Shown one piece after another: positions 63,891-64,000 of a stretch of 64,000 nucleotides of DNA. The stretch's first letter is position 1. Each line of letters begins with the position of its first letter. The DNA is taken from assembly GCA_021234155.1 (NCBI GenBank), contig JAJEKV010000051.1, forward strand, positions 9,012,105 to 9,076,104. The letters are read 5' to 3'. The translations under genes were made by a program, and so were the position numbers. This DNA comes from Isoetes taiwanensis. Lineage: Eukaryota; Streptophyta; Lycopodiopsida; Isoetales; Isoetaceae. The notes under the pieces were generated by a model, which was given only the letters and a program-made list of their open reading frames with translations, was not told where the DNA came from and made no database searches.

Positions 63891-64000
63891 TGCATGTGCT
63901 TGTATATGGGCACTAGGGATGCATAGGCTTGTTGATGAACAAATCATTGGAAGTAAATTTACTGTTTTGCACTTCCAAATAATGTGCATGTTGGTTTGTA
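63891..64000. other. Past the MCM2 homology
   Basis: After NDQ the sequence no longer follows MCM2 (GTCATGGATGCATGTGCTTG); the next element or a deletion begins here. The window ends before it can be identified. Confidence 0.35.

Overview
The window looks like nuclear DNA from a land plant with a large, repeat-filled genome. Pointers are chromodomain-bearing Ty3 elements, a Ty1/copia remnant, several LINE lineages, a tRNA-derived SINE, MITEs, short GT-AG introns, and exon fragments of a thylakoid-lumen protein (TLP18.3-like) and of the replicative helicase subunit MCM2. The LINE diversity beyond the L1 clade and the microsatellite-tailed retroposons would suit a seed-free plant or other large plant genome, but I cannot name the species. 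I see no intact protein-coding gene; almost everything recognisable is transposable or decayed.

Layout, left part. 0-13 kb: a decayed ORF1-like frame, a forward LINE fragment, then a reverse LINE (LINE-A, 2.4-8.6 kb) split by a 2.86-kb poly(A)-ended insertion and by an 812-bp hAT-type element with a perfect 8-bp target duplication. A SINE, a 237-bp Mutator-type MITE with a 9-bp target duplication and an L1-type remnant follow. 13-21 kb: an AT-rich MITE with long terminal inverted repeats, then a roughly 5-kb non-coding, strongly strand-asymmetric element bounded by about 50-bp direct repeats. 21.2-24.8 kb: a GC-rich reverse LINE (LINE-B) whose 3' end is an (ATTCT)n tract.

Middle part. 26-32 kb: two close copies of the AT-rich MITE, one holding an 86-bp L1 stub with a 9-bp target duplication, a second SINE, and a reverse L1-type LINE. 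34.5-38.5 kb: a 3.66-kb near-perfect palindrome made of two tail-to-tail copies of an LTR element carrying two unrecognised ORFs. 38.5-39.7 kb is a relative of the 14.5-19.5 kb element. 41-45 kb holds a decayed unrecognised gene and dispersed GATCGC-type palindromes.

Right part. 45.6-50.3 kb: a reverse Ty3 chromovirus with gag, protease, RT, RNase H, integrase and chromodomain, its RT split by a 322-bp DNA transposon with a 4-bp target duplication. 50.3-52.6 kb: a forward copia remnant. 53-59 kb: LINE-B stubs and a tandem duplication broken by an L1 copy. 59.3-61.9 kb: two further Ty3 fragments. 62.0-63.9 kb: intron-containing fragments of a TLP18.3 gene and of an MCM2 pseudogene, side by side in one orientation. 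The parts do not form a pathway; the window is best read as a record of nested insertions.
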